From: Flavobacterium sp.
GTDB lineage: Bacteria > Bacteroidota > Bacteroidia > Flavobacteriales > Flavobacteriaceae
Reading direction: 5' to 3'
Assembly (NCBI GenBank): GCA_027483785.1
Contig: JAIXTU010000285.1
Span: 1 to 5,705 of the forward strand
DNA length: 5,705 bases
Part shown: positions 1 through 5,705 of the stretch, piece by piece
Numbering within the stretch: the first letter of the stretch is position 1
How the letters are laid out: each line of letters starts with the position of its first letter
Translations under genes and position numbers: made by a program
Notes under the pieces: model-generated
Seen by the model: the letters and a program-made list of their open reading frames with translations, nothing else
The model's database searches: none
Told to the model about the DNA's origin: nothing

Positions 1-1707
1 AAGGTTTTTGAAAAAGCCTACAGCCCATTGATCTAAAGTTTGTGGTTTTAAAAAATTATCACTAGGTGCCCATACGTCGAGTGGAGTAGGAGATTGAGTG
101 TTTGAAATCAGATGAAGGTATTGCGCCATTCGATTGTAACTAAATTTAAGTGACTGGTTATCGTTTAATGCATACGACATTGAGAAACGCGGTTCTAGAT
201 TGTTGAAACTTGCTATTACTTCATTGGTGCTATAGGCTCTCGTACCAATCGGATCCGCTTTTTCATATATTTTAAACAGATTATTCCACACGACGGCTTG
301 ATTATTTGCATATACATTTAATGTTTGAGCACCCAATCTGTAAAATAAACTATATCTAAGGCCATAATTAAGAGTTAGATTGTTGCTTAACTTTTGTTCG
401 ATGTCTAGATATAATGCAGGTTCAAATGCATACTTCTTGTCCAATTGCCTTTCATTGATACTGGAAGTTTCACTGGAAGGCGTAACTTTTCCCGGATTAA
501 AATTATAGTATTGAGCATTTACCCCATATCCAAGCTTGAATTTATCGGATAGGTAATGTTTAAAATCGTATTTTACATTAATGTTTTGAATGGAGCTATC
601 CCATTGTAATCCAATAGAATTTATATCTAAGCCATAAAAGTAATTGCTATAGATTATTGATAAATTAGAAAACAAATCACTGTTAAACAGGTGATTCCAT
701 CTTAAATTAGCGGTTGTATTTCCATACGTGTTTTCAAAACTCCCACCAAGATCAAATAGGTCAAAACCGTAATATCCCGATAAGAATAAGCTATTCTTTT
801 CATTTAACTTATAACTAAACTTTCCATTGATATCATAAAAGTAAGCTGAGTTTTTACTGTTGGCTAATTTTAAAAAAAGATGTGCGTAAGAACCTCTACC
901 TGCAATCAGAAACGATCCTTTTCCTTTGTTTATTGGTCCTTCCGCGAGCAGTCTACTGGAAATTAAACCAATGCCACCACTCATGTGAAAATCATTTTTG
1001 TTCCCTTCCTTTTGATAGACATCCAAGACCGATGAAAGTCTACCGCCATACTTTGAAGGGATACCTCCTTTGTAAATCTTTAAATCTTTTATCGCATCGG
1101 CATTAAAAACAGAGAAAAAACCGAATAAATGCGAGGTATTATAAATAGTAGCTTCATCCAACAATATGAGGTTTTGGTCGGCACTACCTCCTCGAACATT
1201 GAAACCCGACTGTCCTTCGCCGGCATTTGTAATACCGGGTAGTGTAGTAATGGATTTCAAAATATCAACTTCACCGAGTACGACAGGCATTTGTTTAACT
1301 GTTTGAATAGAAATCTTTGCCACACTCATTTCAGGCTTTCGTATCTCCGACTTTTTTTTATTTGAGGTTATAACAACTTCATTGAGTTCTTGTGAAGTAT
1401 CATTCAATGAGATATTCAAAGTAATGTTTTGTATAAGATTTACTTTTTCTTTTATTTCTTGATACCCCATGTAGCTCACAACTATTGTGTATTCTCCTTT
1501 GGGAAGCGTTATCGAATAAAAACCATATTCATTGGTCGAAATACCTGTTTTAGATTCAACAATGTATAAGTTTACACCAATAAGTGTTTCTTTATTGGAT
1601 TTGTCGGTTATCACACCACTAAGGGTGAATTTTTCTTGTGCAAGGGCGCTGTTAGATACCCAAAAGATGAGAAGTAAGACTATTTTTTTGAGATGTTTTA
1701 TAAACAT
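1..1707 (-). CDS. TonB-dependent outer-membrane receptor, DUF4249-associated type (3' end outside window)
   Basis: The minus strand is open without a stop from the ATG at 1707 to base 1, giving the first 569 residues; the rest of the barrel lies beyond the left edge. Residues 1-23 form a signal peptide ending ALA before Gln24. Residues about 28-103 are a carboxypeptidase-regulatory-like beta-sandwich domain (SGVITD at 30-35, then GVNLYI, NEYGFYSI, SYMGY), typical of Bacteroidota receptors. The plug domain spans about 127-235, with MPVVLGEVDILKSI at 140-153, LPGI, GFNVRGG at 168-174, DQNLILLDE at 177-185, the HLFGFFSVFN stretch and GGIPSKYGGRLSS at 214-226. Aromatic-rich alternating beta strands of the barrel follow from about 240. 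Such proteins import a ligand across the outer membrane using TonB energy; the ligand cannot be read here. This plug signature is, from memory, the one found beside DUF4249 lipoprotein genes. The gene lies 115 bp downstream of the secreted deiminase on the same strand. No consensus Bacteroidota promoter is visible in that gap, so read-through is possible. Confidence 0.93.
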   Translation of the reverse strand, partial: MFIKHLKKIVLLLIFWVSNSALAQEKFTLSGVITDKSNKETLIGVNLYIVESKTGISTNEYGFYSITLPKGEYTIVVSYMGYQEIKEKVNLIQNITLNISLNDTSQELNEVVITSNKKKSEIRKPEMSVAKISIQTVKQMPVVLGEVDILKSITTLPGITNAGEGQSGFNVRGGSADQNLILLDEATIYNTSHLFGFFSVFNADAIKDLKIYKGGIPSKYGGRLSSVLDVYQKEGNKNDFHMSGGIGLISSRLLAEGPINKGKGSFLIAGRGSYAHLFLKLANSKNSAYFYDINGKFSYKLNEKNSLFLSGYYGFDLFDLGGSFENTYGNTTANLRWNHLFNSDLFSNLSIIYSNYFYGLDINSIGLQWDSSIQNINVKYDFKHYLSDKFKLGYGVNAQYYNFNPGKVTPSSETSSINERQLDKKYAFEPALYLDIEQKLSNNLTLNYGLRYSLFYRLGAQTLNVYANNQAVVWNNLFKIYEKADPIGTRAYSTNEVIASFNNLEPRFSMSYALNDNQSLKFSYNRMAQYLHLISNTQSPTPLDVWAPSDNFLKPQTLDQWAVGFFKNL

Positions 1708-1759
1708 TTTGCGGATTAAATTATAGGGCTAACTGAAGCTAAATTGATAACGTTTTTAT

Positions 1760-1779
1760 AAAAAAGGCCTGTGCTTTTT
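1760..1779 (-). terminator. Weak hairpin with U-tract after the deiminase gene
   Basis: Read on the minus strand, AAAAAGC is followed by a short ACAG loop and then GCCTTTTTT. This can fold into a seven-pair, mostly A-U stem with one bulged C, ending in a run of U. It lies 43-63 bases past the deiminase stop codon and before the receptor start. The stem is weak, so it may only attenuate transcription and leave some read-through into the receptor gene. No other structure is evident in the 1708-1822 gap. Confidence 0.3.
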
Positions 1780-1822
1780 ATTTTTTACGACTTCGGCCCA
1801 TTGAGATTATTGAAATGACAAT

Positions 1823-3811
1823 CTAATTTTTTATCAGTCTTTGTGTTTTTACTAAAACACCATCAATCGTAGTTTTTACGAGATAAATTCCAGCTTCATT
1901 GGATAATTGTAGATTTTTTAAAAGTAATCCGCTATCTTTTTCAAAGGTTTCAGAATAAACATTTCTGCCTAATACATCATATATCTCAATACTTACTTTT
2001 TTATTATCATCAGTTGAAATTGGCAACGTAAAACTTCCATTCGAGGGATTTGGGTATAGTCCCATGGCGAAATTGGTTTGTAAATCAAAAGTATTTTGAC
2101 CCAAACTCGAGTCTATAGTAAACTTGTAGAAACCACCTTCATGGGCTACAAGTGGTTTGGCTATCGTTTTACCGTTGTTACTTGTTGCTTCGATAAAATA
2201 TTCAATTACATCCCCGCTTAAAAGGTCTGTCATGGGTATAGTAGCTGTGTAGTTATTCCCAGCAGTTAATGACATTGGTACTGCAATCCAATTGGAAGAA
2301 GGATTTTTTCGATAATAAACGAATTGTGAAGCTAAGCCACTTTTGTTTTTAATAAAAGCATTTATGGTAAATGATTGAAGAGGCTGAGTCCCCGTAATCG
2401 CATTATGACGAATAAATATGGGGTTTTCTGCTGGAATTTGCATAGTAATACAATGCAGTAAACCACCAGTCCCAAACATTGCACTGGTATCTATTGGTTG
2501 GATAGTATAGCCTGGCATTGCGTTTTGAAATTCGGTTATAGCAGCCGCATCTGAAGGTGATGGATTTGCCGGATCACTATTGATCGGCATGATATAACTT
2601 TTATTTACAATAATTCCGTTGACATAGTTTCTTTGATCTTCTGTGATACAACTTGTTTGAACATTTCCATTGTCAAGTGGCATTGGCACCAATTTAAAAG
2701 TATAGGGCTTGCCATTACTGTCGACTAAATTTTGTAGCAATGTTAAATTGTTATTCCATTTTACATAATCCGTATGATCAATTGCTTGAGTGTAATCAGC
2801 AAGTATAAAGTTGTTTTCATCTACTAACTTGGCATAAATATCTATATGACCTGTGCCCCCATCACAGGTAAATGCCTCTGTTTCGACATGATTGGTTATT
2901 CTAAATGTGTTTAAATATAAGTTGGTAAACTCTGTCTGTGTCAGTATAGGATAATTGTTATAAAAGGAATAATTAGGGTCTAACCCTAGAATACTGCCGG
3001 GATAAATTGTAGTGTTAGACGCTCGAGTTCCATCACTTCCAATAAACCGTCCTAAACCATCTGAGATGATATTTCCCCCTTCATCGTTAAGTGGAGATTT
3101 GTATAATTGATAACCCAGTTTGTTACTTAGCGCTACGGGAATTAAGTCGTCATTAATACGACCTCCTTCATTAATTAATGTAAAATCTGTTTCCACATTA
3201 CCATTGCCATCGTCAATTGCGGCAAGTGTGTAATAGTCATTATCAATCATACCTATGTTATCCTGACTTCCGTAGTAAAACGAAATAGGTCCAGAATCCC
3301 TATCCCAAAAACTATCAATAGGATGTACATAGAAAGCGTAATTTGTTAAAGGGGTACCACGTGCAATCATTATGTTTTTGACCGTTGTTGAGTCTTGAGC
3401 TGCATTAACTCTAATGATAACTTTTGCATTTTGTTGAATGGCATCTGCTAAATCACAACCAATTTTTCCAAATGCGTTAGGGGTAGTATCCGATGCAGGA
3501 TCACCCAAACTAAAATCAGGACTATAACCATACTGCCAAGTAATAGCAACGGCTTGGCTTTCTTCAAATTGACCGGGGACTCTAGCATCAGCAGGAATCT
3601 GAGTATAATCTAAAACAGTATTGTTAATAGAATTACTAACTGTTGCAGTTGTTTTTTTTAATTTTTTTAATGACTTTGCTTTAGAAAGCTCAATGGCTTT
3701 AGCACCAATCAATTTTAAATCAGGCTTTCTCAAGAATGGGTTCTGATTTTGAGCGTTCATCCCAATAACAGAAACTAAAAGGACAATTAAAGTAAAAACA
3801 AAGCGTATCAT
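1823..3811 (-). CDS. Secreted Porphyromonas-type peptidylarginine deiminase family protein with T9SS sorting tail
   Basis: This 662-residue protein belongs to the guanidino-group-modifying superfamily (PAD_porph / agmatine deiminase, PF04371), which hydrolyses a guanidinium group to a ureido group plus ammonia through a cysteine nucleophile. Residues 1-20 are a signal peptide ending MNA before Gln21. Residues 21-60 are a lysine-rich pro-segment. The catalytic domain covers about 66-462, with WDRDSGP at 169-175 (Asp172), DEGGN at 243-247, GHID at 321-324 (His322, Asp324), YVNG at 396-399 (Asn398) and LHCIT at 452-456 (Cys454 as nucleophile). An Ig-like domain follows at about 465-568 (FVYYRK, VIEYFIEA), then a type A T9SS sorting domain at about 583-662 (YPNPSNGSF, IYDVLGR, GIYLVK). 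Signal peptide, catalytic domain, Ig-like domain and sorting tail are in the same order as in P. gingivalis PPAD, but this protein is about 100 residues longer. A cytosolic agmatine deiminase would have neither signal peptide nor tail. The protein is likely exported and cell-surface attached. The substrate (protein or peptide arginine, or a small guanidine) is unproven. Confidence 0.9.
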   Translation of the reverse strand: MIRFVFTLIVLLVSVIGMNAQNQNPFLRKPDLKLIGAKAIELSKAKSLKKLKKTTATVSNSINNTVLDYTQIPADARVPGQFEESQAVAITWQYGYSPDFSLGDPASDTTPNAFGKIGCDLADAIQQNAKVIIRVNAAQDSTTVKNIMIARGTPLTNYAFYVHPIDSFWDRDSGPISFYYGSQDNIGMIDNDYYTLAAIDDGNGNVETDFTLINEGGRINDDLIPVALSNKLGYQLYKSPLNDEGGNIISDGLGRFIGSDGTRASNTTIYPGSILGLDPNYSFYNNYPILTQTEFTNLYLNTFRITNHVETEAFTCDGGTGHIDIYAKLVDENNFILADYTQAIDHTDYVKWNNNLTLLQNLVDSNGKPYTFKLVPMPLDNGNVQTSCITEDQRNYVNGIIVNKSYIMPINSDPANPSPSDAAAITEFQNAMPGYTIQPIDTSAMFGTGGLLHCITMQIPAENPIFIRHNAITGTQPLQSFTINAFIKNKSGLASQFVYYRKNPSSNWIAVPMSLTAGNNYTATIPMTDLLSGDVIEYFIEATSNNGKTIAKPLVAHEGGFYKFTIDSSLGQNTFDLQTNFAMGLYPNPSNGSFTLPISTDDNKKVSIEIYDVLGRNVYSETFEKDSGLLLKNLQLSNEAGIYLVKTTIDGVLVKTQRLIKN
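3652..3668 (-). repeat. Paired A-homopolymers in the deiminase pro-segment
   Basis: On the coding strand a run of seven A (3668-3662) and a run of eight A (3659-3652) are separated only by TT. They encode the Lys-Lys-Leu-Lys-Lys stretch at residues 49-53. Tracts of this length can slip during replication or transcription, and a one-base change here would frameshift the protein before its catalytic domain. The tracts are seen directly; any switching role is speculation, and AT-rich lysine codons alone could explain them. Confidence 0.4.
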
Positions 3812-3826
3812 AATCTATTTTTTGAC

Positions 3827-3859
3827 CAAAAATATCAGAGTCTCTCGCTTTACTTGCAA
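3827..3859 (-). promoter_or_regulatory. Predicted promoter of the deiminase gene
   Basis: On the minus strand TATTTTTG (3834-3827) matches the Bacteroidota -7 consensus TAnnTTTG exactly. A TTG (3859-3857) lies 22 nt upstream as the -33 element, within the spacing known for Flavobacterium and Bacteroides sigma-ABfA promoters. Transcription would start at about 3820-3824, giving a leader of only about 10 nt before the ATG at 3811. The match is seen in the sequence; use of the promoter is inferred. Confidence 0.55.
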
Positions 3860-3883
3860 TTATTTATCTGAAGCGCATTCAAA

Positions 3884-3906
3884 TTACATAAACGGCGTTT
3901 GTGTAA
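3884..3906. promoter_or_regulatory. 23-bp near-perfect palindrome, candidate operator between divergent promoters
   Basis: TTACATAAACG and CGTTTGTGTAA are inverted around one central G at 3895, with 10 of 11 positions complementary (the exception is T3889 opposite T/G at 3901). The site lies about 25 bp upstream of the deiminase -33 element, and its centre is roughly 50 bp upstream of the expected start of the kinase transcript. That suits a dimeric activator acting on one or both promoters. The neighbouring LytTR regulator is the obvious candidate, although many LytTR sites are direct repeats rather than palindromes. Confidence 0.45.
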
Positions 3907-3933
3907 AACAATAAGTACAATCAAAATAATAAT

Positions 3934-3941
3934 TAGCTTTG
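3934..3941 (+). promoter_or_regulatory. Predicted -7 element of the kinase-regulator operon
   Basis: TAGCTTTG matches the Bacteroidota -7 consensus TAnnTTTG exactly and lies 24 bp before the ATG at 3966. No TTG is present at the usual 17-23 nt upstream spacing (the nearest TTTG, at 3898-3901, is 32 nt away). Missing -33 contacts fit a promoter that needs an activator, for which the palindrome at 3884-3906 is suitably placed. Confidence 0.5.
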
Positions 3942-3965
3942 TATTTCAATAAGTTAAAGCTATTT

Positions 3966-4958
3966 ATGAAGTCTTTTTTACGCTATGAAAATGTTTACTT
4001 CCGGAACATTTTTTCGCTTTTTTTACTTTACACGATACTTTATGCCGACTACTATTTCGCACCTCCAAATGCAGCGAAAGAGAAAGTGAATTTTGTTCAA
4101 GAAACTTTGGGTGTAGTTTTTATTTATTTACTTGTTTTTTTAAATAATTATTTTCTCATCAGGAGTTATTTATTACACAAAAAACTGAATATCTTCCTTA
4201 AATACGAGATAATTTATTTTTTTTTCACTTCATTTCTCTTCTATCATGTTTTAAACTACATCGACGAATCTTCATTTATATCTGCTGCTATTTCAGTCTT
4301 CATTTTTTTAGTTGTTGGCATTGGATTTTATTTTTTTCACATTTGGTTTTTAGATAATGTCATTCAAACCAAAAAGCAATTGTCGCAACGAGATTTGGAA
4401 CTTACATTTTTAAAACAACAATTGAATCCTCATTTTTTACTCAATGCCATGAATAATCTTTATGGTATTTCGTTGTCTAACCCAACTATGATTTCAGACA
4501 AAATTTTAGAATTATCTGATTTGTTACGGTATCAAATTGAAGCAGTTAAGTCGGACGAAATTGCAATTGAGAATGAAATTGAGTTTGCCCAAAAATATCT
4601 CAACTATATGGCATTTAAATCGAGTAATCTTAAAATTCAGAATAAAATTTTAGGAACAATAAAACCCTTTATGGTTCCACCCTTACTGTTTTTACCGTTA
4701 ATTGAGAATGCTTCAAAATTTGCGCTACAGACCACTAATCCCTTCATAAATTTGTGTTGGAATTTTGAAGATGATTTTGTGTCTTTTCTCATTGAGAACA
4801 ATTTTTCACTGGATACTAATGGTAAAGGAACACAAATTGGAATCTCTAATTTAAAACGAAGATTAGAAATTCTCGAAAACCAAACGGAGTTAACAATTCA
4901 ATCTGATAAAGCCTTCAAGGTGACACTTAAGTTATGGCCAAAAAATATAGATGTTTAA
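3966..4958 (+). CDS. LytS/YehU-type membrane sensor histidine kinase
   Basis: This is a 330-residue kinase of the His_kinase (PF06580) family, which autophosphorylates a histidine and passes the phosphate to a LytTR regulator, here the next gene. Residues 1-130 hold four hydrophobic helices (about 13-31, 47-66, 77-98 and 104-129) joined by short loops, with no sizeable extracellular sensor domain. A short coiled-coil-like linker (131-152) leads to the phosphoacceptor motif LNPHFLLNAMNNL, with His156. The ATP-binding region has PLIENASKF at 244-252 (Asn248) and a G-rich lid at 288-299 (GTQIGISNLKRR). Most relatives have Lys-His-Gly after the N-box Asn; here it is Lys-Phe-Ala. I chose the ATG at 3966. 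The frame also allows a TTG at 3939, but that codon lies inside the predicted -7 promoter element, so an mRNA starting there would not contain it. The 3' end overlaps the regulator gene by 25 bp, which suggests translational coupling. Confidence 0.92.
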   Translation: MKSFLRYENVYFRNIFSLFLLYTILYADYYFAPPNAAKEKVNFVQETLGVVFIYLLVFLNNYFLIRSYLLHKKLNIFLKYEIIYFFFTSFLFYHVLNYIDESSFISAAISVFIFLVVGIGFYFFHIWFLDNVIQTKKQLSQRDLELTFLKQQLNPHFLLNAMNNLYGISLSNPTMISDKILELSDLLRYQIEAVKSDEIAIENEIEFAQKYLNYMAFKSSNLKIQNKILGTIKPFMVPPLLFLPLIENASKFALQTTNPFINLCWNFEDDFVSFLIENNFSLDTNGKGTQIGISNLKRRLEILENQTELTIQSDKAFKVTLKLWPKNIDV

Positions 4959-5632
4959 TTGTTGATGACGAGCAACCAGCGCATCTTGTAATTTCTTCGC
5001 ACCTGAGCAAATTAGAAGAGCTTAGTTTTATAGATAGTGCTTTCAATGGAAAAGAGGCTTTGCAGTTTATCAACCAAAATAACTACGATATCGTTTTTTT
5101 AGACATAGAGATGCCAATGATCAACGGCCTAGATGTTTTGCAGTCTTTATCAAAAAAACCAGCGGTGATTATCACAACAGCCTACTCCACTTTTGCATTT
5201 GAGGCTTATCAATTTGACGCCGTAGATTACTTGTTAAAACCAGTGTCATTTCCAAGATTTGTTAAAGCAATTGAAAAAGCAAAAAAATACTGCGACAGCA
5301 ATCCTCCTGCGTTATTTCCGGATGAATTAAAGGTAAAGTTCAATGGTGAGTTTATTACAATAGCATGCGAGACAATTTCCCATATTGAAAGTTCTGGTAA
5401 TTACATAAAAATTCATCTGTGCAATAAGAAAAAGTACATTGTTTATGATACTTTGAAATCTGTGGAATCTAAATTAACAGATGATGTATTTATTCAAGTA
5501 CATAAATCGTTTATAGTTAATGTTAATTTTGTGAAAAGGGTGGAGCGAACGAACCTGATTTTAGAGCATTTCAAATTGCCTATTGGTAGAAAATATGACT
5601 TATTAGTGAGAAAGAAAATTTGTTTTGATTGA
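4934..5632 (+). CDS. LytTR-family response regulator
   Basis: This 232-residue DNA-binding regulator is the likely partner of the kinase it overlaps. The receiver domain spans about 5-118, with the acidic pair Asp11-Asp12, phosphoacceptor Asp57 in VFLDIEMP, Thr81 in the TTAY motif and Lys102 in YLLKPVSF, so all catalytic positions are present. A short linker (119-131) leads to a LytTR domain at about 132-230, recognisable from HIESSGNYIKIHL at 150-162, the FIQVHKSFIVN stretch at 186-196 and LPIGRKY at 215-221. LytTR domains bind DNA through loops from a beta fold, usually as dimers at paired half-sites. The ATG at 4934 lies inside the 3' end of the kinase gene, and no later ATG would keep the receiver intact. 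Likely targets are its own promoter and the divergent deiminase promoter, since a palindrome lies between them; this is inferred from position only. Confidence 0.94.
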   Translation: MAKKYRCLIVDDEQPAHLVISSHLSKLEELSFIDSAFNGKEALQFINQNNYDIVFLDIEMPMINGLDVLQSLSKKPAVIITTAYSTFAFEAYQFDAVDYLLKPVSFPRFVKAIEKAKKYCDSNPPALFPDELKVKFNGEFITIACETISHIESSGNYIKIHLCNKKKYIVYDTLKSVESKLTDDVFIQVHKSFIVNVNFVKRVERTNLILEHFKLPIGRKYDLLVRKKICFD

Positions 5633-5662
5633 TCACCCCTAATTTCACCACTTCCCTTCTCT

Positions 5663-5689
5663 AAAAACTACCTACGTATAGGTATTTTT
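5663..5689 (+). terminator. Intrinsic terminator of the kinase-regulator operon
   Basis: TACCTA and TAGGTA (5669-5674, 5679-5684) form a perfect six-pair stem around a CGTA loop. The stem is extended by AAAAA/TTTTT across one bulged C at 5668, and it ends in five T at 5685-5689. It begins 31 bases after the regulator stop codon. The rest of the 5633-5705 tail is pyrimidine-rich and shows no gene. An alternative reading is an operator for a gene to the right of the window, because the core is a clean palindrome. Confidence 0.6.
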
Positions 5690-5705
5690 CCCACCAAACG
5701 TTAGT

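Noticed and set aside
882..1106. 74-codon open frame on the plus strand
   Set aside because: It lies wholly opposite the plug and early barrel of the receptor gene, and its product has no recognisable domain; it is an antisense shadow.
1532..1726. 64-codon open frame on the plus strand
   Set aside because: It is antisense to the receptor's signal peptide and first domain, with no domain of its own or promoter match.
1708..1822. Separate promoter for the receptor gene
   Set aside because: No TAnnTTTG element was found on the minus strand in this gap; TATAATTTAA comes nearest but does not fit the consensus.
1823..3811. Cytosolic agmatine deiminase of polyamine synthesis
   Set aside because: The protein carries a signal peptide, an Ig-like domain and a T9SS sorting tail, and is far longer than the roughly 350-370 residues of the cytosolic enzyme.
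3906..3921. ACAAT direct repeat as a LytTR half-site pair
   Set aside because: Two five-base copies in an AT-rich gap are easily due to chance, and they do not resemble a known LytTR half-site; the nearby palindrome is the stronger candidate.
3939..3965. N-terminal extension of the kinase from a TTG start
   Set aside because: The TTG overlaps the predicted -7 element, and an ATG nine codons later gives the complete protein.

Overview
The window looks like a piece of a Bacteroidota chromosome, most likely from the Flavobacteriaceae. The evidence is an AT-rich sequence, a TonB-dependent receptor with an N-terminal carboxypeptidase-regulatory-like domain, a type IX secretion (T9SS) sorting tail, promoter elements of the Bacteroidota TTG / TAnnTTTG kind, and no clear Shine-Dalgarno sites. 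No mobile element, tRNA, rRNA or CRISPR array is visible, and no stretch longer than about 130 bases lacks a gene or a regulatory candidate.

Left half, minus strand. A large secreted enzyme of the Porphyromonas-type peptidylarginine deiminase / agmatine deiminase family (662 aa, 1823-3811) has a signal peptide, a lysine-rich pro-segment, a full set of guanidine-modifying catalytic residues, an Ig-like domain and a T9SS C-terminal sorting domain. Beyond it, after 115 bp with a weak terminator-like hairpin, a TonB-dependent outer-membrane receptor starts at 1707 and runs off the left edge of the window. Its plug-domain signature is the one I associate with receptors encoded next to a DUF4249 lipoprotein, which would lie just outside the window.

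Right half, plus strand. A divergent two-gene operon encodes a four-helix membrane histidine kinase of the LytS/YehU (His_kinase, PF06580) type and a LytTR response regulator. The two genes overlap by 25 bp, and a hairpin terminator follows.

The 154 bp between the divergent starts (taking the kinase start as 3966) hold a promoter on each strand and, between them, a 23-bp near-perfect palindrome that is a candidate operator. My working hypothesis is that the LytTR regulator controls the secreted deiminase, and perhaps the receptor, as well as its own operon. The layout would then be a sensor, a secreted arginine-modifying enzyme and an outer-membrane receptor in one locus. The layout is seen in the sequence; the regulatory and functional links are inference.
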